Assembly: GCA_948567375.1 (NCBI GenBank)
Contig: OX419760.1
Location: 64,471,398 to 64,535,397 of the forward strand
DNA length: 64,000 bases
Direction of reading: 5' to 3'
Origin: Lunularia cruciata
Lineage: Eukaryota; Streptophyta; Marchantiopsida; Lunulariales; Lunulariaceae
Both the position numbers and the translations under genes were made by a program. Below, one piece after another: positions 43,701-53,670 of this stretch (within the stretch, counting starts at the first letter, position 1; every line of letters begins with the position of its first letter). Below the pieces are notes generated by a model. The model had not been told where the DNA came from. It saw only the letters and a list, made by a program, of their open reading frames with translations, and did no database searches.

Positions 43701-46338
43701 CTATATGCATTTCGTTTACACGTTGGTTAACAGTTTCTCTGCATATTGTTATCCTCTGATAATTATATGATGTCGGTGCATAGCCTTACTTTCGATTTGT
43801 GAGTTGCACTTCATCATTTATCTGCATGTACTTTTCATATAGTTTTGGTTTTATTGTATTGCCATAGCATCTGCACTTGATGAGTTCCAGATATCCCGTT
43901 CCTCGAATGGCTTCTGCTCTCATCTCCTCATATCCAGAGGAGAGCATTGGCTGGTGCAATTCACAGGAGAGCCATCACACTAGGTGATGCCTTCTCCTGA
44001 TGCTCCAGTGTTTGTAAACCATACTACTTAAATAACTTAGATATTTTAGGTGCTGTAGGGCAGATTCTGACAGATACTATTGGGGCTTAGCCCCATTTTA
44101 CCCCCGTTATCTTTTCCTTGTATGGCTTGATGGGGTCTTCCCATCCTTCTTGCTTCACATGCAGTCGCGGTTTCTCCTTTGTCAGAAGAGGGAACCTCTC
44201 TCTGTTCCAAGTGTTGAATCAGACCACAAATGGTTCAGACTGAAAACTGTTGGTTGAGCCGACAAACGTCTGCGTCTCTTCGTCCTTGTTAGAAAATACA
44301 GAAGGTTTGACTGACGTTGCACTATTTGGAACACACTTTGGAAGTCAATTTGAGTATCAATATCAAATGAAGAACATGTATGTTGGACGAATACACTGAT
44401 ATCCATCAATGAGGACACTCTTGGATATTATGTCTTACTTTCGTAATTGTTGTCATTTCTTCACGCAGCTCGTACTGAAGCTCAGTTCATACATGAAAGA
44501 GTTGTCTAAGACGCAAGGAGCGATTGTGGAGTTTGTTAACCCCAAGTAAGGGAGCTACGGAAAAGCGTCCATAATGTGCTTTGTTTCTGATTCTCCACGG
44601 ACACTATAGCAAACTTTATGGGCGTCCCGTCCAAGTTACCTGATTTGGATTTTAGAAGAGTGGCACCGTAGGATGTTCTCTTTCTATCTGAATTTAATAT
44701 CTTAATTATGTATGTCTGGGTAAGAAGGGAAGGCTCTACAGGTAACGTTGATAAGGGTTTCCCCGATTTGTAGGTACAAAGATGAGAACAAAACATCCTT
44801 CAAGTCATCAACAAGATTGGAATGTATGATGCAAGACTATCCAAGGACACTACCTTCTTCAGCAAAGGTTGGCTTCACGGTGAGCCGTTGCTAGGGAAAC
44901 CTATAAGTAGCAATGTCTTCCTTCACTCATAATTGTTCACTCATTTGTACTCGTCGGTGCGTCTATCTAATAACTAACTCCTACTAAGATTGGTTATCAA
45001 TATGTCTATTTTAGTTAACATCTTCGTAAGGAGAAGTCTCGGTGTCGTTCTTAAGCTCCATGTGAGCTTTACTTTTATGTTTGATCTCCAAAACCGGCAG
45101 CTTATCATGTCATGCTTCTCACCTACTGTTTGACAGGTGTTGGACACCTGGCTAGCTTATGCCCCTGTGAAGAACAATCCAGAAGATGCCGCAAAGGTTG
45201 GTTTCTTGTGCTCAATGGTATTCAGCTGCCCCAAAAAGGTCGAGAACTTGCTATGCTGAATGATTTTATCGACTTAATTTTCATCGCATGATCATTTTGC
45301 CAATTATACGATTGGAACAGGTACCACGAGGCAACCCTGTCCACAGTGCAACATCTGGGGAGATGGCGATCTACAGAGCAAACTGCATGATCCTCCAAAG
45401 GGTAACCGCATGCTCAGGCTAGCCCTTGCAGCCGTTCGGGTGTGACATTTGTCTTGCAGATGAGATCGAAAGAAGTGACGAATACTGGGATTGTGCTTAC
45501 TTAATTTCCTTTGGTGCAGCTTATTTAGCCTGAATAATTTGAAATAAACTTGGAGTAGATGTGACCTGAAGGGGATGTATCTACCGGTTGGAATCGATGC
45601 ATCTTTTATCATGGATTTGTAAGTGAATGTGTAGGGACATTGATTTATGCACGTGTTAACCAAGATATCCAACTATCGATAAAATATAACAGTGCAATCA
45701 TCAACGGGTCTGTTTACACAGGCAGGTGCGACTATTGAGGGCCCGAAGGTGGAGATATTTAATGGCCAAGAGGTGGAGGTGTGGCCCCGTATTATATGGA
45801 GTCCGAAGTGGGCTTTGACATTTTCTGATGTGAAGAGAAAGGTGGAGGGTCTTTGGCAAATCTCTCAGAGATCGACCTTGGTCCTCCATGGTGATGATGT
45901 GACATTGAACAATCTTATACTTGATGGTGCTCTGTTTATACGTGCCACAGTCGGCTCGCAGGTGAGTCTGTCAAAAAGGTGAACGGGCAGCTTCACCATA
46001 TTCTAGGAGAGTAAAGTAAAGCTGAACCCAGAAAGTTTGGTTCTTTAAATTTCATTCAGAGCATTCTTCGACTAGAGGAAAATTTTGCAAGTTTTATGTC
46101 GAGAAGGTAATATAGCTTGCAAAGATTGTTGTCATACATCACAAATGATTGTGTGCAGGTTCAGGTCAGTGCCTTACGTGTCTCCAACGAGGGCTGGCAA
46201 ATTACTCATGTCGACTTCACTGACAAATCTTTTATCGAAGAAATCAGGATGAGGGGCTTCAAGTTTGAGCGCCTTGCTCAGCAAATCCTCTTCTTTGATC
46301 AACCCGGAGAGTGTTGCATTAGGAATGTATCCTTGTGA
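28172..46338 (+). CDS. USP: UDP-sugar pyrophosphorylase (16 coding exons)
   Basis: The enzyme makes UDP-sugars and pyrophosphate from UTP and sugar 1-phosphates (glucose, galactose, glucuronate, arabinose, xylose), the last step of sugar salvage for cell-wall synthesis, in the cytosol. Exons by my reading: 28172-28381, 29712-29828, 31270-31410, 31645-31735, 31954-32087, 32528-32599, 33031-33095, 33364-33424, 33694-33811, 35546-35670, 44469-44545, 44774-44879, 45137-45196, 45321-45401, 45722-45961, 46159-46338 (TGA). All junctions are GT-AG and phases agree, giving 625 codons (family about 610-620). Landmarks: [11 protein letters not shown] (UTP-binding loop, exon 3), M-T-S-D-D-T-H (exon 5), K-P-H-G-H-G-D-V-H (exon 7), F-F-Q-D-T-N-G (exon 8), F-V-N-P-K-Y-K-D (exons 11-12). 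No internal stop. The 5' end is the weak point: the in-frame ATG at 28172 is used, but a splice acceptor at 28241-28242 or 28189-28190 and an upstream exon are possible. Confidence 0.93.
28945..29160 (+). repeat. dispersed intronic repeat, block 1 (first copy)
   Basis: Shares GAGTTTGCC(C/T)TGGCACTCAT and a following TTCGGCAC-containing stretch with 34510-34730, in the same orientation. Confidence 0.6.
29400..29525 (+). repeat. dispersed intronic repeat, block 2 (first copy)
   Basis: Shares the TACTGTCAA...TCAGAGTC...CGTGGGTATG...ACTCAATATG pattern with 33975-34095, same orientation. Confidence 0.6.
33975..34095 (+). repeat. dispersed intronic repeat, block 2 (second copy)
   Basis: Partner of 29400-29525. 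Here block 2 precedes block 1, the reverse of the order in the first intron. Confidence 0.6.
34510..34730 (+). repeat. dispersed intronic repeat, block 1 (second copy)
   Basis: Partner of 28945-29160. Confidence 0.6.
35190..35265 (+). repeat. GAACGGCTTCTG-type short repeat
   Basis: Contains GAACGGCTTCTGTTCT twice. Variants of the unit occur at 43270-43305, 43325-43365, 43885-43925 and 46765-46795. Confidence 0.65.
36210..36520 (+). repeat. Copia LTR 1
   Basis: Starts TGTTAGTTTAGTTAATC and matches the starts of LTRs 2 and 3. The right end is approximate. Confidence 0.6.
36530..37111 (+). pseudogene. Copia Gag, N-terminal part
   Basis: The frame includes [13 protein letters not shown] near 36690-36725, typical of Copia Gag, then L-K-N-F-Y. 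A frame change near 36970 moves coding to the next frame. Confidence 0.75.
36982..38676 (+). pseudogene. Copia Gag C-terminus, protease and integrase
   Basis: A 564-codon frame. It has a zinc knuckle C-Y-F-C-H-E-K-G-H...Y near 37380-37420 whose last Cys is replaced by Tyr; the protease motif [10 protein letters not shown] near 37623-37655; the pre-integrase L-W-H-L-R-L-G-H-L near 38037-38065; then integrase with [14 protein letters not shown] and [10 protein letters not shown]. The second catalytic position reads R-T-Y-G-G-R-E-Y where D-N-G-x-E-Y is usual, so the catalytic Asp and Asn are lost. Stop at 38674. Confidence 0.85.
38714..39121 (+). pseudogene. Copia integrase tail
   Basis: Begins [12 protein letters not shown] and [11 protein letters not shown], standard for the end of Copia integrase, in a different frame from the preceding piece. 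TAG at 39119 ends it. Confidence 0.8.
39164..39535 (+). pseudogene. Copia reverse transcriptase, N-terminal part
   Basis: Contains G-C-K-W-V-F-R-V-K and [10 protein letters not shown] near 39435-39525. A one-base change near 39530 throws the next segment into another frame. Confidence 0.85.
39583..41115 (+). pseudogene. Copia reverse transcriptase and RNase H with internal duplication
   Basis: The frame includes [10 protein letters not shown] near 39630 and the catalytic Y-V-D-D-L-L-L-L-G twice, near 39870 and near 40147, because a 280-bp segment is duplicated. The main uninterrupted part is 40105-41115 (336 codons), which ends with the RNase H region (Y-T-D-A-S-W, A-E-F-M-A, L-Y-C-D-N) and T-K-A-L-P, then TAA at 41113. 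Confidence 0.85.
39637..40190 (+). repeat. 280-bp tandem duplication inside the Copia RT
   Basis: 39637-39916 is repeated from 39917. The copies have several point differences and a small deletion in the second at about 40085, so the event is not fresh. Confidence 0.9.
41125..41540 (+). repeat. Copia LTR 2
   Basis: Starts TGTTAAATTAGG after the purine-rich AAGTGGGAG. It contains a short tandem duplication (GCACACCTTTCAGTACAC twice at about 41260-41305). The right end is approximate. Confidence 0.65.
41560..42635 (+). pseudogene. internally deleted Copia body
   Basis: The start of gag (41560-41640) is joined directly to the reverse transcriptase at the Y-V-D-D-L-L-L-L-G site, then the RNase H region continues to about 42530 with two frame breaks. 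It is similar to but clearly diverged from the first body. Confidence 0.8.
42644..43140 (+). repeat. Copia LTR 3
   Basis: Starts TGTTAGATTTAG after AAGTGAGAG. Its 3' part is an inverted repeat (next entry). Confidence 0.6.
42856..43127. repeat. inverted repeat with arms of about 115 bp
   Basis: The left arm starts CAATACTCAA at about 42858, and the right arm ends TTGAGTATTG at about 43123. The arms pair with scattered mismatches and leave a loop of about 40-45 bases. In RNA it would form a long hairpin inside the USP intron. Confidence 0.85.
43918..44165 (+). mobile_element. 5'-truncated LINE tail in the USP intron
   Basis: Matches the 3' end of LINE copy B (about 25900-26135), including the GGGGCTTAGCCCC hairpin at 44082-44094. 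Confidence 0.85.
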
Positions 46339-47124
46339 ACTTTCAAATTGGTTCTTATCGACCCACAATCCTCTTGTCTCATTTGCCCTCTTTCAAATTG
46401 GTTCTTATCTTATCGTTCCTTCTTCAAAATCCACAAAGTTCCAAAAGTGATGAAGGAAGTTCATCTCGTGCTGAATCCGTTAAGGGAGAATGAGGTATCA
46501 AGTAAAGTACATCAGGATAATTGCTACATCCGAGTCTGGTCGATTTGTCCGATGAATTGGTTTGGCCTATGTCGACAGAGTAAATCACCAGTTCCATCAA
46601 CTCAGAAGTTAGAACCGTAATTTCTTCTTCTTCTGTGAGTATGTAATACTTATAAAACTCAAACTCTTGGAGGACGAGTGCTAATTCATTATTTGATGAT
46701 CGAACGTTGTCTAAGCCCTAAATTGAGTCTAACATGAACTTTCTAAATCAACTATATAATCCTCCGTTCTTCGAACGGCTTCTGCCCTCATGTCTGAATA
46801 TATAATCCTCCATCTCGTTCCCATTTTCAACACAATACCCTTGAAAGCAAGGAAAGGCGTGACCAAAGTGAAAGATCTCCGAAGACTCGGAAACTGCGAC
46901 TTGTTATCACTAGCAAACTTATAACAAAACCTATTAAATTTGCGGGAAAATCGCTATTTGTGGTAAAAGGCGACCATGTAGAGAACACGAAGGATGGGAA
47001 GACCCTCTCAAGCCCGGACAAGGGAGAGACGAGAAAGGTAAAATGGGGCTAGGCCCCAATTGGCTATTTGTGTGGGGCTAGGCTATTTGTGTTCACATTC
47101 TGCTTTCAATTCTATGCATGCTGT
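46339..47124. other. downstream of USP
   Basis: Contains the USP 3' untranslated region. A 20-base string beginning CTTTCAAATTGG is repeated at 46339 and 46391. A GAACGG-type repeat lies at 46765-46795, and a reverse LINE tail follows. No further gene seen. Confidence 0.4.
46985..47065 (-). mobile_element. LINE tail, reverse orientation
   Basis: The reverse complement matches 26036-26110, including the hairpin (47045-47057). Confidence 0.75.
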
Positions 47125-48055
47125 ATGATTAGTAAGACAGTTAGCACGCGTAGCATGCAAGTTTAGAAAATCTGAGCAATTTTTAGAGAAGAAATGGGGA
47201 GCTTAGGAGAAGCAACTGCGATGTGGAGCCCAACTCAGCAGGAACCACTGACCAACGAAGGCAATCAATGTTAAGAGACATTGAAAGAGGATTCCTTTAA
47301 TCCGGAAGTGGACTTACTGAAAAATTGTTAGTGGGCGAGCCGGGAAAGTCTCATCAAAGTTGTATCAGAAAATGTTTCGTGGGTGACCAGTTCGCATTCT
47401 AGAAACTTTTAATCCGGTGTAATCTGGAGCGGATTTCCCTAGTCCTTCACTTGCTATGGTGACTTGTTGGGGTTTAGCTCCATTTTATCTCTTATGTTTT
47501 ATCCTTGTTGGATTGATGGGACCTTCCCATTCTTTTTATTATCCTACGCGGTGCCCCTAGACTACTTACTTGCTCGGAAGAGCTTGTCAGCATCAGTTAT
47601 GCGGGTGGCCGGCTAAATAGTAAACAAAGGGGCAAGTTCGCAAAAGACTGATTACTCAAAACAGCGAAGCTTGTCAGCATCATTTACACCGGGGGCCTGC
47701 CAAGTAGTAAACAAGTGGGCTCGACTTTCCTCCATCAACGTGTGTGCCCACTGTTTCTGCCCCATGCCATTAAAAAGCACGTGAATTTAGCCTAAGGTTA
47801 TACACCTTAAAGCCGTGAACGTGGGGCATGCATATCATCTTCCCGTGAAGCATATAGCAACCAGTGTAGAATATATTATGACATTTATTTTTAATTTATC
47901 ACATAGATTAAAAAAAGTTTATTACATAGATAATAACTAGAAAAGACGCAAACGAGAATTATCAGTTCTAGTAAGATGCTAACTTCCAACTCTGAAAACG
48001 AAGGTGAGGTTTCTACTTAGGGCTCCAATGCTTCACTTCAGAATCTTATAGTCAT
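47125..48055 (-). repeat. right arm of the inverted duplication: USP exon 1 pseudo-copy
   Basis: Read on the minus strand, it follows 28005-28742 from before the first recognisable exon into intron 1. The exon part (about 47666-47830) still shows N-G-M-G-Q-K-Q and V-N-D-A-D-K-L, but the exon end is duplicated (47578-47635 and 47666-47720) and a stop follows, so it cannot serve as an exon. A LINE tail interrupts the arm at about 47463-47568. Confidence 0.85.
47463..47568 (+). mobile_element. LINE tail inserted in the USP inverted duplication
   Basis: Matches the end of copy B from the decayed hairpin (47468-47480) through the CCTACGCGGT string. The USP-derived sequence continues on both sides, so the insertion came after the duplication. 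Confidence 0.8.
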
Positions 48056-49671
48056 TTAAAAAAAAATTTAGACATATATTCATTATTATAACTATAAATG
48101 TAGTTTAGGGAATGTACCTTTATTTCACGATAAAAAGTAACAAACACATAATCTGGATGCCGAGGATGTGGCTTTTTTGTTTATCGTTTCCACGATTTTT
48201 CATTTTCATTTCCTCTTATAACTTTTCAAAGAAGAAGAATTCATTAGTGCAAACCTTTGAAATGCAAACCATAACTGGAAGTTATTCACGAATGCTTTCA
48301 ACACAGACATTGTCCATCACATCTGCTTGTAGATTTCAAGGTCCGGTTAAGAACATTCTTTTCGTAGCAAGTTGCGGATTATTATTTACACGATTACTTT
48401 GCCATCCTCCCATTTTTCAGGAAGGTTTCTCCTTGCAAGCGAGGTTGAAAGGAAAGCACATGTGAGGTTTAATGATGCGATTGAGTTGACGGTAGGGAGT
48501 AACATAATTTGCTATCCCAATCACAGGCGTCCGCTTATGTTGTGCGCAGTGTTCACACATTATACGTTCGTAAGCTGTCCGGGTTGCAAGTGATACCTAC
48601 AAGTTTTCAGAATGAGAATTTGTCTTCCTAGTTGGCAACGACTCGTCTTTCCACCTATCTTACAACTAATGTTACTTTTAAAGGTGCACGTTTCATTTTT
48701 CAAGCGTACTACTGCTGGCGCTGATACTTCAGCTGTGTGCCGCATGATAATCTTAAACCGTCAATTCTATTAGGTCCAAATAGTCAGCTCTCTAATTCCC
48801 TCAAAATCTTGCCATCCTTTTGTTTGGCTTGATGAGATTTTTGTCTACACTTTTCCTGCTCACGGTCTCCTCTTCGCTCTGTTCCAGTCCCAGGCTTGTG
48901 ACGTATATCCTATGTCGGCATTACACATACATTTTCCCCGTCCGAGGCGCGTCCTGAAGAACGGTGCTTCAATAAAAGTGTGCCAAGGCCCTATCAATAT
49001 CTGTGACGTTCGTGGTGTGCACTAGCGATGCGGTTGACCCGAGAGGCCACATAGCATAGCAGTATCTGAGATTTGTGGAGTTCCTCACAAGTATCGACCT
49101 GTGAACTAAGTCGAACGGTGACTGATACAATTGCATAGACGAAGGGAGCGGTCAGTACAATGCCCACTTTAGAATGGCTGGCCAAACTCAGTTACGAGAC
49201 TGGACGAGTAAGAGTAATTCGCCATGATATTCAGGAGGAAAGCGTACGATTAAGGTCACTTTCAGAACGGTTGGGCCGATGTCAATTCTAGGGGTATTCT
49301 AAGTTTCGTTCGGATCCGGCCAAATTCACATGCTTGTCAACTCGTTTATCTTCCTTCTTGCAAGCGACTGCCAAAGGAAAACACATGTGAGGTCCATAAC
49401 GCCCTAAGTCTTGAACTGCCGTGTAACCATAGACTATAATGTAACATACAAAACGGACGGGGTTCACAAAAAGTGTTGAGGATCTTGAAAGACATGCTCA
49501 ACCGGGTATTAAGCTCTCTAATAGCTATCTAAATTTTCCTGTCATTCTCTGTGCGTGTAAGAAAAAGAAATATAACAAAGTGATCAAAGGAATTCATCAT
49601 GAACCGCCGCTTGTAAGCCCACTTTTATAAGTGGTGAATGAGAACAGATATAACCCTCGGGATAAACCAAT
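48056..49671. other. intergenic stretch
   Basis: No gene is recognised. Two diverged direct repeats share CTTGCAAGCGA and ACACATGTGAGGT at about 48425-48480 and 49350-49400. Open stretches here, including 48112-48465, show no domain. Confidence 0.35.
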
Positions 49672-50197
49672 TCATTGGTTTAACTCGGCCTTTTTCTTCG
49701 CCCATAGGCGATCCAATGCACTGTCGCCATCACCCTGCCGATGGCAACAGGAAACAAAGTAAGCTCATAACAGGACACAGCTGCACAAACTGGGAGAAAT
49801 TCTCACGAAGCTAGAAGTCGCCAGCAACGCCAATCTGGACATAGAGATGTAGTACCTGAGCGCGGACAAAGCCGCATAGGGCGAAGGTGGAAAAAGCACC
49901 GGTGTAGATGCCATTCTCGTCGAGGTGTCCAACGTTAAGTTGGACAGACGCGTGGTCTTTGGATGTTATGAGTCGATTGGTGGAAGAACTGGAAAGGAAA
50001 GTAGACGTTAACTCAGGCCGATGCTACTAAGAGCTTTGAAAATTCAATAGATTAATCGAATTGCACACCATGATCAAAGTGCAAAATGCAATGTGATCAA
50101 GTCGATTGATTTCAATTCCATGGTTGCAGACAGTGCGCAGGACGTACCACTTCCTTGGGATGTACAGGTCAACATTTTCTCCTTCTTCGTTCTGCAT
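49672..50197 (-). CDS. RPS21: 40S ribosomal protein eS21 (3 exons)
   Basis: Exons on the minus strand are 50197-50148, 49988-49856 and 49734-49672, with a TGA stop at 49674-49672. Splice sites are GT-AG and phases agree. The product is 81 residues; the family is about 82. It begins [16 protein letters not shown], the near-universal eS21 start, continues [13 protein letters not shown], then A-L-C-G-F-V-R-A-Q, and ends [10 protein letters not shown]. eS21 is a structural protein of the small ribosomal subunit in the cytosol. The start is fixed by homology: an upstream in-frame ATG at about 50260 would add residues not found in the family. No damage is seen. Confidence 0.96.
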
Positions 50198-50204
50198 CTT
50201 CGTT

Positions 50205-50425
50205 CGAGGAGGGCTCGATGACAACCTTGGGCGGCAGCTTCGGAGAAGCGACTCGCTCAAAACGAACGAAGCAAGTAAGTGGCTCCCTGCCGAGCTCGCT
50301 ACGCACCAGCTGCTGATGGAAACGACTGCAGACCACCAACGGTGTCACGAGAGATTTGACCTACTGCTGAGAAACCCAGCTGTGTTCCTAAACCAGCTCA
50401 GGTTGGGAGCTTTACATAATGAGCA
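50205..50425 (-). promoter_or_regulatory. RPS21 5' region, duplicated at 51450-51680
   Basis: The sequence directly upstream of the RPS21 start codon is repeated about 1.25 kb further upstream, in the same orientation, with about 20-30% differences by eye. Shared blocks include CTGCTGATGGAAACGACTGC and TTTGACCTACT. Confidence 0.6.
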
Positions 50426-50429
50426 TAAA

Positions 50430-51445
50430 ACTTGGAGGGGTGGGTAGAAACGCCAGAAAACCCCAGTTATGGGGATTTTCGACCGTAAAATTGAAGCTTT
50501 GGAATACAGAATGGGGCGGGAAGAGAGACCAACATCATAAGATCTGGACATTGGAATTGGGTTATGGCGACTTGGAACAGCAATCTAGTCTTGGACCTAC
50601 GAATCTGACGCATACTGCATTTGGTACTACGATCAACTAAAATGTGAAGTCAATCACATCACTCAAACAAAAGGGCCTTGCCAGTTTAAAATCCCCCTCC
50701 CTGTGGGGAGTTTGCTCAGACAATACTGAAATCGTCACAAAAGACCATCGCTCTCCGGATGTTCTTGGCCGTACGCCGAGCAAAGGCGAAGATTGCCATC
50801 ACGTGGACGCACTGACGGGAAGGAATAACTGGCTAGAAAGCAGTAAAGACGAGAACTCAATAACATAAAAATTCGTGAGATAGCGCAGTGCCCAGGATTA
50901 AACACGACGCAAAGCCAATTTCGCATCCCCTGGAGCCACTGTCAGGCATGAAACAACTGGCTAGAATGCAGTAAACGAGAAACTGATGAGCTCGGACACT
51001 CTAGAGTGGGACAGCACAATGCCCATGCTTTAGACTTGTGCTGACCAAATCGCAACCAAACCAATTAGGTTCAAGCGACTGAAACCTCTAGTCTTCTGAT
51101 GAAATGTTTTGCTTTGAATCAGTAAGATCCTCCAACAGTTGGGCCAAAGAATGGCTGCCCCCAGTTTCCTTTATTAGTGTAGTGGCAAGCAGCTAGGGAT
51201 TCACGACAGAGTTGGGGCCAACCACCGAGATGATGAATGTGTGCGCCAAAAAAAATAGCCTACATTGTTAATAATGATCGGTGCAAAATTTTGACGAGAG
51301 CTACAGCCAGCACCAAATTATGCATTTGCAAAACCCTTTTGTCCGCGGAGGAAACAGCTCAGATTGAAAGTTCATGCGCACGAACGATTTCATGCAGCAG
51401 ATTGAAACACATAACTACACTACAACACCACGGGACGGGGACTTA
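50430..51445. other. between the two RPS21 5' copies
   Basis: No coding region recognised. A weak direct repeat with AACTGGCTAGAA occurs at about 50808-50850 and 50937-50980. Confidence 0.35.
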
Positions 51446-51449
51446 CCGA

Positions 51450-51680
51450 GCGGGGGACTCGATGCCAACCTGAAGCAGTACTTCCGGAGGAAATGCGATC
51501 GAATGAACGAGCACATAAGTAGGCTCCCTAAAACCCTAAACTCCCCGCCGCGCTCTCTTTGCACCTGCTGCTGATGGAAACGACTGCAGACCAGCAATGG
51601 AGTCACCAGAGTTTTGACCTACTCCTGACCACACGTTTCTCGACGTCTTTCAATTCCCGTCAAGCGAGCGAACGTCCAGA
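51450..51680 (-). repeat. second copy of the RPS21 5' region
   Basis: On the minus strand the copy runs into a good splice donor (CTCG/GTAAGT at about 51450), so it may be an alternative first exon of RPS21 or the remains of a second gene copy. Confidence 0.55.
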
Positions 51681-51699
51681 ACCCTGTGTCCGCGGAGGA

Positions 51700-53670
51700 A
51701 ACATGAGTTCGAGGGCTAACTCAGAACATGGCAAGAATATATCTCCTAGGCTCTAAAAGAATCACCACAATTAATGTTTGTGTTATCTATTTTTAATGTA
51801 AAGTTGATTATCGCACCACAACCCGGAAACTTAGCGCGACATGCATACTACGGTAAGGACATAGGACTACACGTATATCAAGATACTGTACACACTCAGA
51901 TGCGAGAACGTGAGTAGATGCTAGAAAACATGTGCGAACAAGAGGAAGTGCCAAACGAGGATAATACTGGGTTTGAACTTGGGACTTCCTGGCTATTTAT
52001 ATCGACCCCTACACTAAACTTGGTTGAGTTGCTCCCGAACGATTTACGGTGAGGTGTACATCAATTGTTGCGGTTCCATTTTCACTTTCTCGAAATTCTC
52101 GGAAGGGATTTATATTATAGCTTTCTCTAGTACCTGGAAAATTCCATAAAGGTTTTCATGGGCAACATATATAACTTTCATGGACAGTAATATCGGGAAT
52201 CTAAAAGTATTTAATGAGAATTATTACCTAAATACTGAGGATCATTATCTAAAAGTATTTAATGAGTAGCTCTAAAAGTTTCATGGGGATTTGAACTCAT
52301 GACCCACAGTAGGGGTGCAGGGTTTAGGCTTTTGGAGTACCCGTACTAATTTATGGGTAGATTGTAAAAAGATGCATGGGTAGCAGGAATACATTAAGGT
52401 TTTAAGGGGAAATGTATGTAGCCGGAAATATCTTTATGGGCATTTGAAAAGATGACCAGTAGTTTTACAAGTTATAAGTGATTTGGTAAAGTCTAGTGAT
52501 ATCAAATTAAAATTCATCTAACTAAATGTAACTAGGTTAAGGATGATCTCGGTAAAGCCCAATGATATCAAATTAAAATGTATCTGACTAAATGTAATGG
52601 TTAAATTTCCAATTCTAATTTGTTAGGGACATTCATTTTTAAATCAACTCCTACATTTTGTTATCTCTAAACTATTATAGTAGTATAAGAATTTCACCCC
52701 ATATAATTTTGAAAATCTAGAATTTGAAACCCCCTTGTGTATTTCAAGCATTTATTCATATATAGTAATCTCATCGCTTGATTTTGAATTTTAGTTCTTG
52801 CTAATGATTCATGAAAAGAGCTAAAGCTAATCAAAATTGCATGACCTTGGTTGTATTAAAGCGAGACCAACACCATCACACTTGCTCTTGTTCACCGCAC
52901 CTCCACATGTTCTCTTGCGGTCATTCACTTCCAAGCTCTCCTTGCTCTTTGCTCTTCCTCTTGATACCTTACACCTTGTGTGTGCAATTTCTACAATCTA
53001 ATCCAAGCTTCCTTTGCCCTTTGCTCCTTCTCTCAATACCTTACGATTTCTATATCAAATTAGTTATAGTTGATAGTTATAGTTGGATCCATTGTCAAAT
53101 CCAAGTTGGATCCAAGCCATCAAGATGCCTTGCACAAGCACTCATAGTATTCTTCTTTAGAAAATTGCAAAATTAATCTAGTTGATTTTGAGTGCAAAAA
53201 TGGAGAGTGAAATCTCAAGGAGTTGCTCAATTAGGATGAATGGAATAAATGGAGCTTGGAAGATGAAGAAGATTCTATTTAAGTACTCATAATGACATGG
53301 AATTATACACTAAAATCATGTTATCTATAAGATAGTATGTATTTGGAGCAATGAATTTGTATTGAACTTTTTTTGTGGATTAGATGCTCAAGCATTTAGA
53401 GAGCTTACTAAAATGGATTTATTATGCTCCAAGTTTTAGTAAATGTCATAAAAAATTATGGAGTATTTCAAAATGCCTCTAGAAGAACACACATGTGGAT
53501 GGAATGTGCACTTACTCTTGATAATTTTGGCCATCATGGTAATGGGGCAAATGAGACAAGAGGATTAAACCTATGGGAGATTAGTGTAAGCTTTGCAATT
53601 TTTGCTCCAAGAGAGGCAAATGGCAAAGGGAAAGAGAAATGAGGATTTGCAAATAATATTGGACATCTAG
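51700..53670. other. AT-rich stretch with small tandem duplications
   Basis: No gene recognised. Paired repeats: a 20-base string at 52199 and 52248; a block with GATATCAAATTAAAAT at 52487-52534 and 52552-52598; a block with TTGCTCTTTGCTC at 52931-52975 and 53003-53047. Confidence 0.4.

Larger units (their letters stand above)
35671..44468 (+). other. 8.8-kb intron of USP filled with Copia elements
   Basis: The donor after exon 10 is GTAGAAG at 35671, and the acceptor before exon 11 is CACGCAG ending at 44468. Phase 0 is maintained across it. It contains the Copia array (36210 to about 43260), short GAACGG repeats and a LINE tail. Other USP introns are 0.2-1.7 kb. Confidence 0.9.

Noticed and set aside
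48112-48465. 117-codon hypothetical gene
   Set aside because: AT-rich, no domain, no splice or start context, beside an old duplication.
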